Of a stretch of 9,515 nt of DNA, positions 6,207 through 9,515 are shown piece by piece. How positions within the stretch are numbered: position 1 is the stretch's first letter; each line of letters begins with the position of its first letter. Origin of the DNA: JAQBDA01 sp032124675 (GTDB lineage Bacteria > Chloroflexota > Anaerolineae > Anaerolineales > UBA4823). A program made the translations under genes and the position numbers. The stretch is from NCBI GenBank assembly GCA_032124675.1, contig JAQBDA010000182.1:1-9515 (forward strand), read 5' to 3'. The notes under the pieces are model-generated. The model searched no databases and was not told where the DNA came from. It saw nothing but the letters and a program-made list of their open reading frames with translations.

Positions 6207-7004
6207 CTATTCAGCGACTGTTTTTTCAGCGAAATCATCACGGGCACCAATCATGTAAGCCACAACTCGTTCGCGGAATTCATGAATATCACCCTCCACC
6301 GGAGTATCGGAGACTTTGCGCCCCTGGCGGAGCACGATCATCCGGTCGCTTACTCTGTAAATATCTTCCAGACGGTGGCTGATGATGATGATTGAAGAAC
6401 CCTGTGCTTTCGTTTCCTCCACCAATTCAAGCACTTGATCAATAGCTGCCACGCTCAATGCCGCTGTAGGCTCGTCCATGATAATAACCTTGGCATCGAA
6501 GGCTGTTGCGCGAGCGATGGCTACTGCTTGTCGCTGACCGCCGGAAAGTCTCTCCACCTTTTGGCGTACAGAGGCGATTCTTATATTAAGCCGTTGCAGC
6601 AGATTTTGTGTTTCCTGCTCCATGTAGGGGTAATTCATCACCCCCAGCGGACCCAATTTTATGGTTACTACTTCGCGTCCCATGAACACATTCGCAGCTA
6701 CGTCGAGATTGTTCGCCAGGGCATAGTCCTGGTATACCATCTCGATTCCCTGGCGACGAGCATCCATAGGATTTGCAAAGGATGCCTTCTTGCCTTCGAT
6801 AAAGATTTCCCCTTCGTCTGGGATATAGGCTCCGCTAAGAACTTTCATCAGTGTAGATTTACCGGCAGCGTTGTCACCAACCAGCCCTAGTACTTCGTTA
6901 TGATGTAATACTAAGTCAACTCCACGGAGAGCTTGAACAGCCCCAAAACTTTTCTTGATATTACGCAATTCGACGACAGGTATATTATCTGCGGTTTGTT
7001 CCAT
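6207..7004 (-). CDS. CUT2 sugar ABC transporter ATP-binding protein, single-domain (FrcA/XylG N-half-like)
   Basis: This cytoplasmic ATPase energises the CUT2 importer. Counting from ATG 7002-7004 it has 265 residues: Walker A GDNAAGKST at 43-51, Q-loop VYQDYAL with Gln92, signature LSGGQRQAVAIARA from 153, Walker B VIIMDE at 173-178 with catalytic Glu178, and the H-loop SHR with His210. All catalytic elements are present. Most CUT2 ATPases (XylG, RbsA, MglA) are about 500 residues with two fused domains; this has one, like FrcA of the fructose system, so a homodimer is expected. I chose ATG 7004 over GTG 7010 because AAGGG lies 8 nt before the ATG but only 1 nt before the GTG. It follows the receptor gene after a 205-bp two-hairpin spacer and precedes the permease by 14 bp. 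Confidence 0.92.
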   Translation of the reverse strand: MEQTADNIPVVELRNIKKSFGAVQALRGVDLVLHHNEVLGLVGDNAAGKSTLMKVLSGAYIPDEGEIFIEGKKASFANPMDARRQGIEMVYQDYALANNLDVAANVFMGREVVTIKLGPLGVMNYPYMEQETQNLLQRLNIRIASVRQKVERLSGGQRQAVAIARATAFDAKVIIMDEPTAALSVAAIDQVLELVEETKAQGSSIIIISHRLEDIYRVSDRMIVLRQGRKVSDTPVEGDIHEFRERVVAYMIGARDDFAEKTVAE

Positions 7005-7103
7005 AAGCACACCCTTCTACGTGTTTATAGATTGAGCCATTTTGAAAGATCAGGTAATCCGAATTTTATTGAATTTGGAATTGCGCAGTTGGCGGGAGGT
7101 TGG

Positions 7104-7138
7104 GGGTGTCTGGGCGGGCGTCGACCGCCCAGACACCC
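7104..7138 (-). repeat. Perfect 14-bp GC-rich hairpin in receptor/ATPase spacer
   Basis: GGGTGTCTGGGCGG (7104-7117) and CCGCCCAGACACCC (7125-7138) are exact inverted copies around a 7-nt loop. It is the second hairpin after the CUT2 receptor stop. The downstream minus-strand bases (CCAACCTCCCGCC) are C-rich, not T-rich, so it is not a canonical intrinsic terminator. It would protect the receptor mRNA 3' end or thin out read-through. Confidence 0.75.
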
Positions 7139-7166
7139 TGACATTCTCCAAGGTAATTATTGGACA

Positions 7167-7197
7167 GGAGTAGTGATGGATCGCCCATCACTACTCC
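7167..7197 (-). repeat. Perfect 13-bp hairpin just after CUT2 receptor gene
   Basis: GGAGTAGTGATGG (7167-7179) and CCATCACTACTCC (7185-7197) pair perfectly around ATCGC. It lies 18 bp beyond the receptor stop, the usual position of a terminator or mRNA-stabilising stem. The minus-strand tail (TGTCCAATAATT) has no T-run. Confidence 0.7.
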
Positions 7198-7215
7198 AAT
7201 CAAAAAGTCTAACTC

Positions 7216-9441
7216 TTATTCACCCAGCCCGGTAAATTCTTCAGCGGGCCAGTAACCGGAGTCGATGATCTCTGCCTGGACATTGTCCTTGTCGACGGAA
7301 ATTACGACAGACGGCTTGGCGGGCACATCGAAGACACCGTTGTTGTAGGTCTGGGTTTCCGGTGGGGTGCTGCCGTCGAGGAAAGCAACCGCAGCGGCGA
7401 TGGCGTCAGCCACCAGGGTGCGGACGTCCTTCAGGACGGTCATCGATTGCTTGCCGTCGATGATGTACTGAACGGAGGCGATCTCAGCATCCTGACCGGT
7501 GACCACGTAGTTGGAGATATCGGCATCGGCGGCGAACGCATCGGCGATGGCGCGAGCAGTGCCGTCATTGGGAGCCAGGATGAACACATCACCCTTGTCT
7601 TCAGCGGTTGTGGCTGTCAGGTTGGCTTCAGCCAGGTTCTTGGCGGTGTTGAAATCCCACTCGGTGGTGACCTGACCGATGATATTGGCCATCTCGTCGC
7701 GGGTCAGCTGAGCCTTATCCTGCAGGGCTACTGCTTCACTGGAGTTCTTGATGACGAAAGTGCCATCGGCGATCTTGGGCTGCAGCACGTTCCAGGCGCC
7801 TTCGAAGAACAGGAAGGCGTTGTTGTCAGTGGCAGCGCCGGCGTACAGGTAGAGCGGGTTGCCGGAACCGGAGGCTTTGTCGACCAGGTATTGACCCTGA
7901 GCTTCACCCACGGCGATGCTGTCGAAGGTCACGTAGTAGTCCACAGCCTCGGTGTCGAGGATCAGACGGTCGTAGGCGACCACCTTGACCCCGGCATCCC
8001 GGGCTGCCTCGGCAGCCGCAGCGGCAGCGGTGCCGTCATGCGGTGTGATGATGATGACCTGGACACCCCTGGTGATCAGGTCTTCGACGTTGGCTCGCTC
8101 CTTGCCGGAGTCGCCCTCACTGTTGAGGATCGTGACCTCGACGCCCAGTGCATCAAAAGCATCCTGGAAGCGGGTCTCATCCTGGATCCAGCGCGGCTCA
8201 TCCCGCGTCGGCAGAACGATACCTACCCGTCCAGAAACAAGCTCTGGGGCAGCGGCGAGTGCCTCTAAACCGGTGAAATCACTGGCTGCATAATAGCCGG
8301 AGTCGATTAGCTCTGCAACAACATTGCCAGCATCGACCGTGACCACTGGCGATTGGATCGCCGGGACATCGACCACACCATTGTTGTAGGCGCCACTGGC
8401 AGTTGGTGCATTGCCTTCCAGGAGGGACACGGCGGCATTGATGGCGTCATTCACCAGCGTGCGCACATCCTTGAACACGGTCATCGACTGCTTGCCGTCA
8501 ATGATGTACTGCACGGAAGCCTTTTCGGCATCCTGGCCGGTCACGAAGTACTCGGTCACATCCGGGTCAGCAGCAAAAGCATCTGCGATCGCCCGGGCGG
8601 TGCCATCATTCGGGGCCAGTATGAAAACCCGGCCTTTATCAGCCGTGGTTGTGGCGGTCAGGTTGGCTTCGGCCAGGTTCTTGGCGGTGTTGAAGTCCCA
8701 GTTGGTTGTGATCTGGCCGATGATTCCGGCCATCTCGTCACGGGTAAGATCGCCCTTGTCCATCAGCGCGACTGCCTCGCTGGAGTTCTTAACCACAAAC
8801 GTACCGTCCGCGATCAGCGGCTGCAGCACACCCCAGGCGCCTTCAAAGAAAATGAAGGCATTGTTGTCGGAAGCAGCACCCGCATACAGGTACAGCGGGT
8901 TGCCGCTGCCTTCGGCATTGTCCACCAGGTACTGGGCCTGCTGGGCACCAACGGCGATGCTGTCGAAGGTCACGTAGTAATCGACGGCATCGGTGTCGCG
9001 GATCAGGCGGTCGTACGAGATCACGGCCACACCGGCATCGCGGGCGGCTTCAGCGGCGGCGGCCGCAGCAGAACCATCCTGCGGGCAGATGATCAGCACT
9101 TTAATGCCCTTGGTAATCAGGTCTTCGACGTTGGATTTTTCGGTCGCGGAGGAACCCTGGCTGAACAGGATTTCTACGTCATAGCCCGCTGCACCCAAGG
9201 CTTCCCGGAAGCGGGTCTCATCCTGGATCCAGCGCGGTTCATCTTTGGTTGGTAGAACGATGCCTACCGCAAGCGTTGAACCCGCGGGTGGTTCTGTCGC
9301 CGCGGGCTCTTCTGTCATCGCGGGCTCTTGGGTTGCTTCCGGCGTGGTTGTCGCAGCTGGCGTGCAGGCTGACAAAACCAGGCTCAGAAGGATGATCAAG
9401 GTCATCAGCAACGTGATCGGACGAAGTATCTTCTTACGCAT
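7216..9441 (-). CDS. Tandem-domain CUT2 sugar-binding lipoprotein (two ChvE/XylF-like receptors in one chain)
   Basis: This 741-residue receptor is about twice the family's usual 330-370. It has a basic start (MRKK), a hydrophobic helix at 8-24 and lipobox LSAC, with lipidation at Cys26. A Thr/Pro/Glu linker covers 27-54. Two Peripla_BP_4 domains follow, at about 59-392 and 406-739, joined by the short linker 393-405. Both keep DEPRWIQDETRF (67-78, 414-425), AEAARDAGV, the YDRLI hinge motif (143-147, 490-494), DYYVTFDSIAVG, the DNNA motif, APNDGTARAIADAFAAD, VTGQDAE, QSMTV and YNNGV.DVP. These match ChvE/XylF receptors for xylose, arabinose, glucose or galactose. The second copy has no signal or tether of its own. 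AAGGAGAG lies 6 nt before ATG 9439-9441, so the start is secure. It is the first gene of the operon. GC content and codon choice look higher in GC than in the ATPase and permease genes. The ligand is inferred, and the two lobes may differ in specificity. Confidence 0.93.
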   Translation of the reverse strand: MRKKILRPITLLMTLIILLSLVLSACTPAATTTPEATQEPAMTEEPAATEPPAGSTLAVGIVLPTKDEPRWIQDETRFREALGAAGYDVEILFSQGSSATEKSNVEDLITKGIKVLIICPQDGSAAAAAAEAARDAGVAVISYDRLIRDTDAVDYYVTFDSIAVGAQQAQYLVDNAEGSGNPLYLYAGAASDNNAFIFFEGAWGVLQPLIADGTFVVKNSSEAVALMDKGDLTRDEMAGIIGQITTNWDFNTAKNLAEANLTATTTADKGRVFILAPNDGTARAIADAFAADPDVTEYFVTGQDAEKASVQYIIDGKQSMTVFKDVRTLVNDAINAAVSLLEGNAPTASGAYNNGVVDVPAIQSPVVTVDAGNVVAELIDSGYYAASDFTGLEALAAAPELVSGRVGIVLPTRDEPRWIQDETRFQDAFDALGVEVTILNSEGDSGKERANVEDLITRGVQVIIITPHDGTAAAAAAEAARDAGVKVVAYDRLILDTEAVDYYVTFDSIAVGEAQGQYLVDKASGSGNPLYLYAGAATDNNAFLFFEGAWNVLQPKIADGTFVIKNSSEAVALQDKAQLTRDEMANIIGQVTTEWDFNTAKNLAEANLTATTAEDKGDVFILAPNDGTARAIADAFAADADISNYVVTGQDAEIASVQYIIDGKQSMTVLKDVRTLVADAIAAAVAFLDGSTPPETQTYNNGVFDVPAKPSVVISVDKDNVQAEIIDSGYWPAEEFTGLGE
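7225..8226 (-). repeat. Internal duplication, copy 2 (C-terminal receptor domain)
   Basis: Encodes residues 406-739 of the receptor. It aligns to copy 1 at a constant offset of 347 codons (1041 bp) with no insertion or deletion. By hand count about 254 of 334 residues are identical. Differences cluster near 426-468 and 686-735. Confidence 0.9.
8266..9267 (-). repeat. Internal duplication, copy 1 (N-terminal receptor domain)
   Basis: Encodes residues 59-392. The DNA still matches copy 2 closely: a 31-nt run at 9207-9237 is identical to 8166-8196, and 8660-8712 resembles 7619-7671 with few differences. This confirms an ancestral direct tandem duplication rather than fusion of distant paralogues. 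Confidence 0.9.
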
Positions 9442-9515
9442 TACAGTCTCTCCTTATGGATAGAAAAATTGGAATCGGGACATCTGGCGATTGCTGGAAC
9501 CGTATCCACAAATAG
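9442..9515 (-). promoter_or_regulatory. Upstream end of CUT2 operon: RBS and unassigned sequence
   Basis: AAGGAGAG (9448-9455) is a strong Shine-Dalgarno for the receptor. The remaining bases to the window edge show no clear promoter. One minus-strand frame stays open from the edge and ends in TAA sharing an A with the receptor ATG, but 24 codons are too few to call a gene; the promoter probably lies outside. Confidence 0.5.

Noticed and set aside
7104..7197. Hairpin pair as insertion-sequence or integron-like ends
   Set aside because: The two stems are unrelated in sequence, there is no transposase or integrase, no target-site duplication, and the same layout occurs after the other receptor gene.
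7447..9255. Long open frames on the plus strand opposite the tandem receptor gene
   Set aside because: They lie wholly antisense to a well-supported gene, have no recognisable domains, and are repeated in pairs because the receptor itself is duplicated; GC-rich coding DNA often leaves such frames open.
7216..9441. Duplication as an assembly artefact
   Set aside because: The copies differ at about a quarter of residues and throughout the DNA, so a misjoined identical repeat cannot explain them.
1..9515. CRISPR arrays, tRNA or rRNA genes
   Set aside because: No regularly spaced short direct repeats and no cloverleaf or rRNA-like conserved segments were seen on either strand.

Overview
The window looks like a chromosomal segment from an Anaerolineae-like member of the Chloroflexota. 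The main clue is the pair of substrate-binding lipoproteins: each has a lipobox followed by a long Thr/Val/Pro/Glu-rich linker, a style common in that phylum. This is inference from protein style, not from a marker gene. Every gene I can support lies on the minus strand, so transcription runs from high to low coordinates.

Layout, in the direction of transcription. (1) 9441-5005 is a three-gene CUT2-type monosaccharide importer: a binding lipoprotein (7216-9441), a single-domain ATPase (6207-7004) and a XylH-like permease (5005-6192), closed by a strong hairpin at 4938-4972. (2) 4937-4508 is a gene-free, AT-rich leader of about 430 bp with inverted repeats and promoter-like sequences. (3) 4507-1119 is a CUT1-type importer related to glucose/galactose systems: a binding lipoprotein (3077-4507) and two permeases (1961-2866 and 1119-1964, overlapping by 4 bp). 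It has no ATPase gene in the window. (4) 948-469 is a small DUF1269 membrane protein. (5) 363 to the left edge is the N-terminal 121 codons of a SET-domain protein that starts on TTG.

The standout is the CUT2 binding protein. It is about twice the normal size because a whole ChvE/XylF-like sugar-binding domain is present twice in one chain. The two copies align at a constant offset of 347 residues with no gap over 334 residues, at about 76% identity by hand count. Both copies keep the recognisable sugar-pocket motifs, so this looks like a two-receptor lipoprotein. Its partner ATPase is only one nucleotide-binding domain, whereas most CUT2 ATPases are two fused domains.

Both importers share a layout. 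The binding-protein gene comes first, then a spacer of about 210 bp with two perfect hairpins lacking good T-tracts, then the membrane or ATPase genes. This is the usual place for an mRNA structure that keeps the receptor message more abundant than the downstream message. Together the operons point to a heterotrophic cell taking up simple sugars by two independent high-affinity routes.
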